Below, piece by piece: positions 1-8,093 of a DNA stretch of 33,401 bases. Position numbers and translations under genes: made by a program. Within the stretch, counting starts at the first letter, position 1. Each line of letters begins with the position of its first letter. Under the pieces are notes generated by a model. That model did no database searches. It saw only the letters and a program-made list of their open reading frames with translations, and was not told where the DNA came from. This DNA is from Tenericutes bacterium 4572_104 (lineage in GTDB: Bacteria; Bacillota_I; Bacilli_A; Izemoplasmatales; UBA5603): NCBI GenBank assembly GCA_002084435.1, contig NBLG01000014.1, positions 1 through 33,401 of the forward strand, written 5' to 3'.

Positions 1-611
1 ATCTCTCCATGATAATCCATTGCGTCATTTATTAGATTGCCAACTTTATAAAGCCCCACAACTCCAGTATAATTAGCTTTAATAGCTTCTCCTAAAACCA
101 ATCCATTTTCAGGGTTTATTCCTGAAGGTACATCAATAGAATAAACTAAAGTATCGGACTCATTAATATATTCTATTAATTGTTCTCTAAATCCCATTAT
201 AGGTTTAGTTAAACCTATTCCAAATATTCCTTCTATAATATAATCTGATGAAAATATTCTTTCTTGATATAAGTCTAAAGATTCATAAGAGTCAATAATT
301 TTTACTTGTCCTACTTTATCAAAATAATGCATAAAAGTGTCGCTTGCTTTTGAAAGTGATCCGACAATAAAAACATTAGGGATATATCCTAATTTACGTA
401 ATTTAATAGCTACTGTTAAAGCATCTCCTCCATTATTTCCAACTCCTGCAAAAACAGTTATTAAGGAATCTTTTCTAGGATTAGCTCTTTTTAAAAAATC
501 ATCTGTCAACGCAAGTCCAGCTTCTTGCATTAAATCAATTCCTGTACAATTTTTAAGCTTCATTGTTCGCTCTTCAAGTATTCTCATCTCTTTAACTGAA
601 ACAACTTCCAT
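1..611 (-). CDS. nnrE: NAD(P)H-hydrate epimerase, 3'-truncated by window edge
   Basis: The first 203 codons are present and the gene runs off the left edge. The reading frame starts at an ATG at 611 preceded by a GAGGTG ribosome site. The translation begins MEVVSVKEMRILEER, carries the YjeF-N nucleotide-binding motif GVGNNGGDA (about residues 56-64) and later YSIDVPSGINPENG, both hallmarks of the family. The enzyme epimerises damaged NAD(P)HX so that the partner dehydratase can repair it. Whether the protein is fused to the dehydratase domain, as in many bacteria, cannot be seen because the C-terminus is missing. It lies 10 bp downstream of the TraX-like gene and is probably co-transcribed with it and exoA. 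Confidence 0.9.
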   Translation of the reverse strand, partial: MEVVSVKEMRILEERTMKLKNCTGIDLMQEAGLALTDDFLKRANPRKDSLITVFAGVGNNGGDALTVAIKLRKLGYIPNVFIVGSLSKASDTFMHYFDKVGQVKIIDSYESLDLYQERIFSSDYIIEGIFGIGLTKPIMGFREQLIEYINESDTLVYSIDVPSGINPENGLVLGEAIKANYTGVVGLYKVGNLINDAMDYHGE

Positions 612-621
612 TTTAAACACC

Positions 622-1332
622 TCACAATAAAATACTAATAAGGAAGATAATTCCTAAATGCGTTGGATAAAAGATATAGAAAAACCATTTCGTATTTAAT
701 TTACCTTTCAATCCATTGTACATGCCTATAAAGATAAAGCTTAATAAGGAAAACCATTGAATCCAGCCATCTCCTGTGTATCTAGCCATATCTGATTTGC
801 CTAAATATTGTAATAATGGTACATCTATAAATAATAGGTTTAAGCCTACAAGGAATAAAAACTGTGTTAATTTATTTGGGTATAGTCCGAATATTAAAAT
901 AATTAATACGCCATAAGCTCCGTATTGAATATTAAGTATTAAAGCTAATGCAACAATCAAGATGGATGATAATCTTATAATAAATAATTTATTATTTAAT
1001 AAAATTAACCCTCCAAGTCCAAAAACTAAAGGCCAGATTACGTTTTGTGACATCCCAAATATCGTATAATTTTCCCCAGAGATAATTGATATTATTCCTA
1101 AGCCTAGTTCAATTATTAATGCAAAACTAAATAATCTTAAAAAATAGCTTTTAAGATTACTCGTATGATTAAATCCTTCAACTATCATATATGCGAATAA
1201 AACATATGCAATTCTTCCTATGCTTTTGAATATTAAATAAAGCGTATCATTAGTACCTTTAAATATAAATTCACCTACATGATCAAAAGTCATCGCTATA
1301 GCTGCGACAAATTTAATCCCATTTTGATTCAC
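622..1332 (-). CDS. TraX family integral membrane protein
   Basis: The 236-residue protein is hydrophobic throughout, with about seven or eight membrane segments. The N-terminal pattern (KFVAAIAMTFDHVGEF, then IGRIAYVLFAYMIVEGFNHT and a following YFLRLFSFALIIE) is the TraX/acyltransferase-like signature found in many Bacillota. TraX of the F plasmid acetylates pilin, but chromosomal homologues in Gram-positive bacteria mostly have no demonstrated substrate, so only membrane acyltransferase-like is supportable. The gene begins 10 bp after exoA and ends 10 bp before nnrE, consistent with a three-gene unit. Confidence 0.8.
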   Translation of the reverse strand: MNQNGIKFVAAIAMTFDHVGEFIFKGTNDTLYLIFKSIGRIAYVLFAYMIVEGFNHTSNLKSYFLRLFSFALIIELGLGIISIISGENYTIFGMSQNVIWPLVFGLGGLILLNNKLFIIRLSSILIVALALILNIQYGAYGVLIILIFGLYPNKLTQFLFLVGLNLLFIDVPLLQYLGKSDMARYTGDGWIQWFSLLSFIFIGMYNGLKGKLNTKWFFYIFYPTHLGIIFLISILL

Positions 1333-1342
1333 AATATCACCA

Positions 1343-2095
1343 CTATAACTCTATATCAATTTCTACTGGACAATGGTCACTTCCAAATATATCGTTTCTT
1401 AAATTAACTTCTTTAATTAAATCTTTAATTCTATTTGAAACCACAAAATAATCTATCCTCCATCCAGAGTTATTTTTTCTCGCATTAAATCTATAAGACC
1501 ACCATGTATATTTAACAGTATCTGGATATAGATAACGATAACTATCAATAAACCCTGCGTCTAATAGTTCTTGAAATTTGGTGCGTTCTTCAATAGAAAA
1601 TCCAGGATTTTTAGTATTTGATTTTGGGTTTTTTAAATCTATTTCCTTATGAGCAACATTTAGATCTCCACAATAAATTACTGGTAATTCCTTGTCCAAA
1701 CGCTTTAAGTATTCCCTCATTTTATCTTCAAACTCCATGCGGTAATCTAATCTTGCAAGTTCTGGCTTAGAATTAGGAACATAAGCATTTACAAAATAAA
1801 ATGAATCGAATTTTAATGTAATAATTCTACCTTCATCATTATAAACTTCTCCATCAATACCATAAACAACAGATAAAGGTTTAGTTTTCGTAATTATTAA
1901 TGTTCCAGAATAGCCTTTTTTATCCGCTGAATTCCAAAATTCATAATGATTATCAATAACGAAATCTTTTTGTTCTTCTTGCATTTTAGTTTCTTGCACA
2001 GCGAATATATCAGCGTTTACATCATAAAAAAAATCGAAGAAGCCTTTTTTAATGGCGGCTCTTAAGCCATTTACATTCCAAGTTACAAATTTCAT
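1343..2095 (-). CDS. exoA: exodeoxyribonuclease III (AP endonuclease)
   Basis: This is a 250-residue, full-length member of the exonuclease III/APE1 family, which cuts DNA at abasic sites and removes 3' blocking groups. Visible active-site motifs are TWNVNGLRA near the N-terminus, QETK (metal-binding Glu), CGDLNVAH (Asp/Asn of the catalytic core), the substrate loop WWSYRFNARKNNSGWRIDY, and the terminal SDHCPV with the catalytic Asp-His. The ATG at 2095 is preceded by AAGGCAGG and an extended -10 promoter at 2129-2137. It is the first gene of a minus-strand unit with the TraX-like gene and nnrE, divergent from guanine deaminase. Confidence 0.95.
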   Translation of the reverse strand: MKFVTWNVNGLRAAIKKGFFDFFYDVNADIFAVQETKMQEEQKDFVIDNHYEFWNSADKKGYSGTLIITKTKPLSVVYGIDGEVYNDEGRIITLKFDSFYFVNAYVPNSKPELARLDYRMEFEDKMREYLKRLDKELPVIYCGDLNVAHKEIDLKNPKSNTKNPGFSIEERTKFQELLDAGFIDSYRYLYPDTVKYTWWSYRFNARKNNSGWRIDYFVVSNRIKDLIKEVNLRNDIFGSDHCPVEIDIEL

Positions 2096-2128
2096 AAAAT
2101 ACCTGCCTTATAAATAATATACATAAAG

Positions 2129-2137
2129 ATTATAACA
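2129..2137 (-). promoter_or_regulatory. extended -10 promoter of exoA unit
   Basis: Read on the minus strand this is TGTTATAAT, a perfect TG-n-TATAAT extended -10. It lies about 35 bp upstream of the exoA ATG. No good -35 is visible, which is tolerated by extended -10 promoters. Confidence 0.5.
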
Positions 2138-2185
2138 TAAATAAATATTTGAGGTTTATTTAAAAACTATTTTTGAATAACCATT

Positions 2186-2213
2186 TTACAAATAAATGAA
2201 AATTATTTATAAT
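2186..2213 (+). promoter_or_regulatory. sigma-A promoter of guanine deaminase gene
   Basis: A -35 TTACAA (2186-2191) and a perfect -10 TATAAT (2208-2213) are separated by 16 bp. The ribosome site AAAGGAG follows at about 2229-2235, before the ATG at 2242. No purine riboswitch fold was recognised in the short leader. Confidence 0.6.
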
Positions 2214-2241
2214 AAAGTCAGGAAATATAAAGGAGATTACT

Positions 2242-2724
2242 ATGAAAGAAAACAAACATCATGATTTAATGGTTAAAGCAGTTGAACATGCGAGAGAAAC
2301 AATGAATCAAGATATTGGAGGTCCTTTTGGAGCACTAATAGTAGACAAAGATAATAAAATCATAGCCATAACATCTAATACTGTATTAAGAGACCATGAC
2401 CCAACAGCTCATGCGGAGATGAATGCGATTAGAGAAGCTACTAAAAAACTAGAAACTCATGATTTAAGTGGATGCACATTATATACTACTTGTTATCCTT
2501 GTCCTATGTGTTTAGGAGCGATTATTTGGTCAAATATTAAAAAAGTATATTATGGATGTAATGCAAAAGATGCGGATAAAATTGGGTTTAGAGATGATTT
2601 TATTTATGAATTTATCAAAAATAACGCAAGTGATAAAAACGTTTTAGATTTAGAACAAGAAGATAGAGATACATGTTTGACAATCTTCAATGAATATCAA
2701 AGTAAAAATAAAGATATATATTAA
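2242..2724 (+). CDS. guaD: guanine deaminase (cytidine-deaminase fold)
   Basis: The 160-residue protein matches the Bacillus-type GuaD in length and motifs: the zinc and proton-shuttle site HAEMNAI (H57, E59) and PCPMC (C87, C90), followed by the long C-terminal segment FRDDFIYEFI typical of GuaD. It converts guanine to xanthine and ammonia, a natural feed into the xanthine-type hydroxylases encoded on the opposite strand. It has its own promoter and a perfect terminator, so it is regulated separately from the purine operon although the two converge. A related tRNA adenosine deaminase (TadA) is the main alternative, but the C-terminal extension and the purine-catabolic context favour GuaD. 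Confidence 0.85.
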   Translation: MKENKHHDLMVKAVEHARETMNQDIGGPFGALIVDKDNKIIAITSNTVLRDHDPTAHAEMNAIREATKKLETHDLSGCTLYTTCYPCPMCLGAIIWSNIKKVYYGCNAKDADKIGFRDDFIYEFIKNNASDKNVLDLEQEDRDTCLTIFNEYQSKNKDIY

Positions 2725-2746
2725 AAGGACTCAATTGAGTCCTTTT
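2723..2746. terminator. bidirectional intrinsic terminator
   Basis: A perfect 24-bp palindrome: arm AAAAGGACTCAA and its complement, with A-rich and T-rich ends usable on both strands. It overlaps the stop codons of guaD (plus) and the RNA ligase gene (minus), closing the two converging transcripts. Confidence 0.85.
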
Positions 2747-3278
2747 AGTTTAATTCTATATAATCGCGTTCGATATATGTTAGTTTCCCATTAATTCTAG
2801 TTGACTCCATTAAACTAATTTTAGTTGCCTTAACAGTTAAAGATTTAGCATTAATCCTATACAACTTTTGCATATCTAATATACTAACTTGTCTTCCAAG
2901 AGTTATATGAGGAGTATATTTTTCAGTTGGAAAATCCAGCCCTAATTCTTTAAGTTTTATACATACTTGATTATATAATCTTTTTAAAGAATAATTATTT
3001 TTAACCTCTAAATATACTATTTTCTTAGCTTTATGCTTTTTAAAACAATCAATTCTACCTGTTTGGTAAGTGAATGGATGAATTACAATTTCCTTTAATT
3101 TTTGTTTTATTTTATCAAACATTAGTTTATCTGTTTCACCTAAATATAGAATTGTTAAGTGAAGGTTATCAAAGCCTGTGAAATTTCCTTCAGAAAACAA
3201 GGTTTTTACTTCAGTTTGATAATCATATATTTTATCTTTGATTTGTTTAGGAAATAAGAGAGCTATAAACAATCTCAT
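2745..3278 (-). CDS. thpR: RNA 2',3'-cyclic phosphodiesterase / 2'-5' RNA ligase family
   Basis: The 177-residue protein carries the two HxTx motifs of the 2H phosphoesterase superfamily: HLTILYLGE (H40, T42) and HITLGRQ (H124, T126), and begins MRLFIALLFP like bacterial ThpR/LigT proteins. The family opens 2',3'-cyclic phosphates on RNA and can reversibly make 2'-5' linkages; its physiological role is unclear. It starts 5 bp after ygeW and ends in the shared terminator, so it appears to be the last gene of the long purine operon. It has no obvious biochemical tie to purine breakdown and may simply ride along. Confidence 0.85.
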   Translation of the reverse strand: MRLFIALLFPKQIKDKIYDYQTEVKTLFSEGNFTGFDNLHLTILYLGETDKLMFDKIKQKLKEIVIHPFTYQTGRIDCFKKHKAKKIVYLEVKNNYSLKRLYNQVCIKLKELGLDFPTEKYTPHITLGRQVSILDMQKLYRINAKSLTVKATKISLMESTRINGKLTYIERDYIELN

Positions 3279-3283
3279 AAATT

Positions 3284-4267
3284 CTATTTGTCACCCATAG
3301 TCATTACCATTACTGCTTTTGCGGTATGTAAACGATTTTCTGCTTCTTGATAAATAATTGAATGTGGTCCATCGATAACAGCATCTTCAACTTCATTACC
3401 ACGATCGGCTGGTAAAGCATGCATATATTTAACATTAGGACTAGCAAGAGATATTAATTCTTCTGTACATTTCCATCCCTTATAAGATTCTAACAAATCA
3501 TCAACTACTTCGCTTGATTGGTTATTTACCCATGATCCCCAGTTTTTAGGAATAACTACATCTGCATCTTGAAAAGCTTCTTTCATATTATGTGTGATTT
3601 TAAATGACCCTCCACTTTTTAAAGCGTTTTGTTCAGCTTGTTTAATAGCCCAATCAGGTAAGTCATAACCTTCTGGATAAGCTAAAGTTACATCCATTGC
3701 ATAGCGAGGGAATAATAAAATTTGAGTTAAAGGTACTGATATTGGTTTTTTATGGCTAGTCGCATAAGCCCAAATAATAGAAACCTTTAAATGTTTAGTA
3801 TCTGGGAACACTTCTTGAATAGTCATCAAATCAGCTAAGCCTTGCATTGGGTGATACAAGTCACATTGAAGGCTCATAACTGGTACTGTTGAATGAGCAG
3901 CCATTTCTCTTAAAAACTTATTCCCAACTCCCCAAAAACAGTTTCTACAAGCAATACCATGGCCATAACTAGAAAGTATTTTAGCTGTATCTTTAGCGCT
4001 TTCCCCATGTGATATTTGCATGTTTGAAGTATCTAAAAAAGTTGCATGCCCACCGAGTTGTGCAAGTCCAGCTTCCATGGAATTTCTCGTTCTCGTGGAT
4101 TGTTCAAAGAACATTAAAAAAGCTGTTTTGTTTTTTAGATATTCAGTATCTTTGTTTTCATAAAATTCTTTTTTTAACTGTTTGGATACTTCTAATAACT
4201 TATCAATTTGATCCTTATCCCATTCTTGTAATGTGATAAAATGTTTTCCTTTAAATAATGGTTTCAT
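3284..4267 (-). CDS. ygeW: knotted carbamoyltransferase YgeW
   Basis: This 327-residue protein belongs to the aspartate/ornithine carbamoyltransferase fold. The carbamoyl-phosphate loop is FEQSTRTRNS (residues 54-63), the second signature is HPMQGLAD (139-146), and HALPADRG lies near the C-terminus. The sequence resembles E. coli YgeW, whose natural substrate has not been firmly established. In purine clusters YgeW is thought to act at a late step, moving a carbamoyl group from a ureido intermediate to phosphate so that ATP could be recovered by carbamate kinase (no such gene is in this window). The ATG has a good AGGAG site, and the gene follows ygeY by 10 bp. Confidence 0.9.
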   Translation of the reverse strand: MKPLFKGKHFITLQEWDKDQIDKLLEVSKQLKKEFYENKDTEYLKNKTAFLMFFEQSTRTRNSMEAGLAQLGGHATFLDTSNMQISHGESAKDTAKILSSYGHGIACRNCFWGVGNKFLREMAAHSTVPVMSLQCDLYHPMQGLADLMTIQEVFPDTKHLKVSIIWAYATSHKKPISVPLTQILLFPRYAMDVTLAYPEGYDLPDWAIKQAEQNALKSGGSFKITHNMKEAFQDADVVIPKNWGSWVNNQSSEVVDDLLESYKGWKCTEELISLASPNVKYMHALPADRGNEVEDAVIDGPHSIIYQEAENRLHTAKAVMVMTMGDK

Positions 4268-4277
4268 CTTTATTCTC

Positions 4278-5489
4278 CTACTTCTTTAAATTTTTTAAAT
4301 ACATATTTGGTATAACTGCATACATAGCACATGCCTTAACTAAATGTTCTTTATAGGTCTTTTCATTAGGTGCGTGAGCTTCAACCTCTTCTCCTGGTCC
4401 AAAGCCAATACAAGGTATATTATATCTACCCATGATTGAAACTCCATTTGTAGAAAATGTCCATTTATCAACAACTGGTTCTTCATCAAATAGTTCTTTA
4501 TAACTCTTGACTGAAGACTCGCAGATTATATGATCTTCTGGAATTACCCAAGTTGGAAAATACGATTTAGTTGGGTAAACTAACCCTGTATAAGATGGCC
4601 TCTTATATTCATACATTTCAACCTTGGCATTCGCTGATTTAACAGATGGTAAATCTTCTATTTCCTTTAGGGCAGAAAGGTATGTTTCTCCATCAGTTAA
4701 ACGCCTATCAATAGAAATAGAGCAGCCATCAGCTACAGCGCATCTTGAAGGTGATGAAAAATATATTTGACTTACAGTTAGAGTTCCTTTACCAAGAAAA
4801 TCATTTTCTAACAAGCGTTCATTTAATTCTTTTAATTCATTGATAATAGGAGCCATTTTATAGATGGCATTGTCTCCGCGTTCAGGAGCTGATCCATGAC
4901 AGGAAATTCCTGTTGTAGAAACCTTTATTTCCATTCTTCCACGGTGTCCTCTATATATTCTACAACTTGTAGGTTCTGTGATTACTACAAATTCAGGTTT
5001 AATCTTATCTTCTTCAATAATATATTGCCAGCAAAGTCCATCACAGTCTTCTTCTTGAACAGTTCCTGTGATTAACAATGTATAATCATCTTCTAAACCT
5101 AAATCTTTGATTATTTTTCCGGCATAAACCATTGAAGCCATTCCGCCTTCTTGGTCACTTGAACCTCTACCAACGATTATTTCATCATCTTCGTAGCCTT
5201 TATAAGGATCATACTTCCAATTTTTAATTTCGCCTATTCCAACTGTATCGATATGAGCATCCATAGCTATTAGATGTGAACCATGTCCTATTCTTCCAAT
5301 AATATTACCCATAGGATCAATTGTTATTTCATCAAACCCAACTTTTTCCATTTCTTGTTTTATTCTTTGAATAATTTTAGATTCATTACAACTTTCGCTA
5401 GGTATAGCAACCATATCTCTTAAAAAATCAGTCATATCTTGTTTATATTCATTTGCTTTTTCAAGTACTTTTTTAAAATCTATTTCCAT
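4278..5489 (-). CDS. ygeY: YgeY-family M20 metallohydrolase
   Basis: The 403-residue protein is an M20 peptidase/deacylase-type zinc enzyme of the YgeY group. Zinc-ligand segments are visible: [28 protein letters not shown] and the C-terminal HAPNE. These clusters use YgeY in anaerobic purine (uric acid) breakdown, probably to hydrolyse an amide or ureido bond in a ring-opened intermediate; the exact reaction is not settled. Its start overlaps nothing and is preceded by GAGGA. It sits between the PLP enzymes and ygeW, the same grouping as in E. coli ygeWXY. Confidence 0.88.
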   Translation of the reverse strand: MEIDFKKVLEKANEYKQDMTDFLRDMVAIPSESCNESKIIQRIKQEMEKVGFDEITIDPMGNIIGRIGHGSHLIAMDAHIDTVGIGEIKNWKYDPYKGYEDDEIIVGRGSSDQEGGMASMVYAGKIIKDLGLEDDYTLLITGTVQEEDCDGLCWQYIIEEDKIKPEFVVITEPTSCRIYRGHRGRMEIKVSTTGISCHGSAPERGDNAIYKMAPIINELKELNERLLENDFLGKGTLTVSQIYFSSPSRCAVADGCSISIDRRLTDGETYLSALKEIEDLPSVKSANAKVEMYEYKRPSYTGLVYPTKSYFPTWVIPEDHIICESSVKSYKELFDEEPVVDKWTFSTNGVSIMGRYNIPCIGFGPGEEVEAHAPNEKTYKEHLVKACAMYAVIPNMYLKNLKK

Positions 5490-5491
5490 AA

Positions 5492-6850
5492 TTATTCCTC
5501 ACGTAATTTTTCTATTAATTCATTATAATGATAAACTTTTTCATATTCTTTATCCCAAAAATCCATTGATTTCATAGAGTCTAGATATTCTTTACTATAA
5601 CCAAATTTTAACCAATCTTTTTCTTTTTGTTTAAATAATTTTTCCTTTTGTGATTTAGGACGGTAATCTGTAATATCTTCTTCTCCTATTTTACGGAAGA
5701 TATCATTAAACCATCTTCTTAAAACAAAATCTTCAGTTTCAAGATAGCGTTTATTTAAGCTGTCAATTACAGAATCATATCTATCAAAACCATCAGTTGC
5801 GATAGTTACGATGTTGTCATCTGGACCTAGATGTAAATATTTAGCCATTTTTATTGACCCAATTATATTACAGATAGTGCTTACGCCAAATAAATCTTTC
5901 ATGCTTAAAGCAATTTTTTCATCGACTCCATTTTCAACTAAAATATTAGTTGCATCATGAATTATTTTCAATCCTCTAACAGAGTCTTCATCTTTAATTA
6001 GAGTAACATAGTCAGTATTTAAGATATTATGTATTAAAGTACACATTTTATCTCCAATACCTTCAATTCTATGTTGTCCTCTTCCACCATTTGTTAAAGT
6101 ACTGCATTCATAAGGTTCAAGTGCTACAACTTTTGCTTCAGGGAAAACCTTTTTAATCTGATCACCTGCACCTAAAGTACCAGCTGAACCAGGTGCAGAA
6201 ACAAAAGCGGCTATTCTTCCATTACCAATACCTTCAACTGCTTCAATACAGCTATTACCAGTTACATGACGATGAAATCTATAGTTAGGTAATAATTCAA
6301 ATTGTGCTAAAGAACGATTTTTTGGATTCTTTTTAAGTTCAAATGTTCTTTCAAGTGTTAAGATAACATCTGATTCAGTTCCCGGTGTTAAATCTAGTTT
6401 AGCTCCGTAACGTTTTATTCTTTCATAGCGTTCTTTACTCATGTTATCAGGCATAATTACTATTGCGTCATATTTCATTAAGTTACAAATATAAGAAACT
6501 CCTATACCAAAATTTCCTGTAGATGGGCCTAAAATAGTATGTTTACCAGGAACAATTGTTTGGTCCACGCAACCTTCAATAAGTGTAGAATATGCTGGCC
6601 CTACCTTATGAGAACCTGATGGAAAATATTTACCTAATAAAACAACAATATTACAGTCAACTCCCGTTAATTCTTTTGGAAGTACAATTTTGTTCACTTC
6701 ATTTTTTTCATTCTTCCAAGTAATATTAAATAAGTTAAGTGGATTTAATTCATCTTTTTTTGCTTCTAATGCTTTTCTTCTAATGCTTGGCGCAATTTTA
6801 CTTGGATGTAACATCTCTTCATAAGTTGGACCAAATGGAATTTTACTCAT
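5492..6850 (-). CDS. fold-type II PLP enzyme, cysteine-synthase-like
   Basis: The 452-residue protein is a beta-family PLP enzyme. The presumed Schiff-base lysine is in SGSHKVGPA, the phosphate-binding region in [10 protein letters not shown] and [13 protein letters not shown] longer frame begins at 6880, but the ATG at 6850 has an AAGGAG site at proper spacing and overlaps the upstream stop as ATGAGTAA, so 6850 is preferred. It occupies the slot where E. coli has YgeX (2,3-diaminopropionate ammonia-lyase), but I do not recognise YgeX-specific sequence. By position it may release ammonia from an amino-acid fragment of the purine ring; this is inference. Confidence 0.75.
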   Translation of the reverse strand: MSKIPFGPTYEEMLHPSKIAPSIRRKALEAKKDELNPLNLFNITWKNEKNEVNKIVLPKELTGVDCNIVVLLGKYFPSGSHKVGPAYSTLIEGCVDQTIVPGKHTILGPSTGNFGIGVSYICNLMKYDAIVIMPDNMSKERYERIKRYGAKLDLTPGTESDVILTLERTFELKKNPKNRSLAQFELLPNYRFHRHVTGNSCIEAVEGIGNGRIAAFVSAPGSAGTLGAGDQIKKVFPEAKVVALEPYECSTLTNGGRGQHRIEGIGDKMCTLIHNILNTDYVTLIKDEDSVRGLKIIHDATNILVENGVDEKIALSMKDLFGVSTICNIIGSIKMAKYLHLGPDDNIVTIATDGFDRYDSVIDSLNKRYLETEDFVLRRWFNDIFRKIGEEDITDYRPKSQKEKLFKQKEKDWLKFGYSKEYLDSMKSMDFWDKEYEKVYHYNELIEKLREE

Positions 6851-8093
6851 GTTTATTATCTCCTTCTGAAATATATTCAATTAATTTTTTTAAATCAGGT
6901 TCTAATTCAACCCAATTTTTGATTGTTTTTAATGCGTTTTTTTGATCTTTTAAACCATTTCCAGTAATAATAACTGTAACTGATTCACTTTCTTTAATAA
7001 TATTTTCTTCTCTTGCTTTTATAAGCCCTGCAATAGAAGCTGCGGCTGCAGGTTCCGCAAATATTCCTTCTAATTTACCCAGTTCCTTCATAGCTTCTAA
7101 AATAGAATTATCGGATACCTTAATAAAAGTACCGTTTGATTTTTTAACTGCATTCATTCCTTTTACAGGATTTCTTGGAATACCTACTGCTATACTATCA
7201 GCGATAGTATTTTCTTCTGTTTCTTTGAGCTCAGAGTTATCTATAAATGCATCATAAAATGGACTACAGCCTTCACTTTGAACTCCTAAAATCTTAGGTA
7301 TGTGATTTATGATTCCTAATTTATAAAAATCATAAAACCCTTTGTAAACACCTCCAATAGTACAGCCATCTCCAACTGAGACAATAACCCAATCGGTAGG
7401 TTTAAAATCAAGTTGTTCTGCGATTTCTAAAGCTACTGTTTTTTTACCTTCCACTAAATGTGGATTAATAGCTGCGTTTCTATTATACCAACCATAGTGT
7501 TCGATGGCTTCTTTAGATAACCTAAACGTTGCCTTGTAATCACCTTTAACTTTAATCAGATTAGCTCCATACATTTTAAGTTGTAATAACTTACCAGCCG
7601 GTGCTCTTTCAGGTACAAAAATAACTGTCTTAAGTCCCATCTTTGCGGCGTTTCCAGCTAAGCTTGAAGCGGCGTTCCCAGTCGACGAACAAGATATTGT
7701 CTCAAGGCCTAATTCTTTAGCTTTAACACAGGCAATCACACTAGCTCTATCCTTTAAAGATTGAGTAGGGTTTACCCCATCATCTTTAATATATAGTTTT
7801 TTAATATTATATTTTTTACTTAAGTTACTAGATTTATAAAGTGGAGTCCAACCAACATTTAATGTATCTTTTGTATATTCTTCATCAACTGTTAAAAGTG
7901 GTAAATAACGCCAAATATTATAATTCTTATTGTTTTTGAAATACTCTTTTGATATTTCTTTTTTAATGGCTTCATAATCAAAAACAATTTCTAAAATTCC
8001 TAATTCTTTACAATCTGGACAGGTTAAAATATTTGAATCAGAGTCATATTTTTTATGACAGAGAGTACATTCTAAATACTTCACATTTTTCAT
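6843..8093 (-). CDS. threonine-synthase-like PLP enzyme with zinc ribbon
   Basis: The 416-residue protein starts with a zinc-ribbon-like segment (CTLCHKKY, then CPDCKELG) followed by a fold-type II PLP domain with the lysine motif NPTQSLKDRA, the phosphate loop SSTGNAASSLAG and VSVGDGCTIGG. This architecture is that of threonine synthase, but nothing else for threonine synthesis is nearby. Inside a purine operon, directly coupled to a second PLP enzyme, a lyase or ammonia-lyase acting on a diaminopropionate-like or amino-acid intermediate is more likely. The start codon overlaps the adenine deaminase stop (ATGA), implying translational coupling. Threonine synthase or threonine dehydratase activity remains possible. 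Confidence 0.75.
   Translation of the reverse strand: MKNVKYLECTLCHKKYDSDSNILTCPDCKELGILEIVFDYEAIKKEISKEYFKNNKNYNIWRYLPLLTVDEEYTKDTLNVGWTPLYKSSNLSKKYNIKKLYIKDDGVNPTQSLKDRASVIACVKAKELGLETISCSSTGNAASSLAGNAAKMGLKTVIFVPERAPAGKLLQLKMYGANLIKVKGDYKATFRLSKEAIEHYGWYNRNAAINPHLVEGKKTVALEIAEQLDFKPTDWVIVSVGDGCTIGGVYKGFYDFYKLGIINHIPKILGVQSEGCSPFYDAFIDNSELKETEENTIADSIAVGIPRNPVKGMNAVKKSNGTFIKVSDNSILEAMKELGKLEGIFAEPAAAASIAGLIKAREENIIKESESVTVIITGNGLKDQKNALKTIKNWVELEPDLKKLIEYISEGDNKHE

Noticed and set aside
337..630. Plus-strand frame of 97 codons
   Set aside because: Shadow of the NAD(P)HX epimerase gene, whose motifs are clear on the minus strand.
2096..2241. Purine riboswitch upstream of guanine deaminase
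   Set aside because: The leader from the predicted start to the ATG is about 20 bases, too short for the purine aptamer, and no conserved core was seen.
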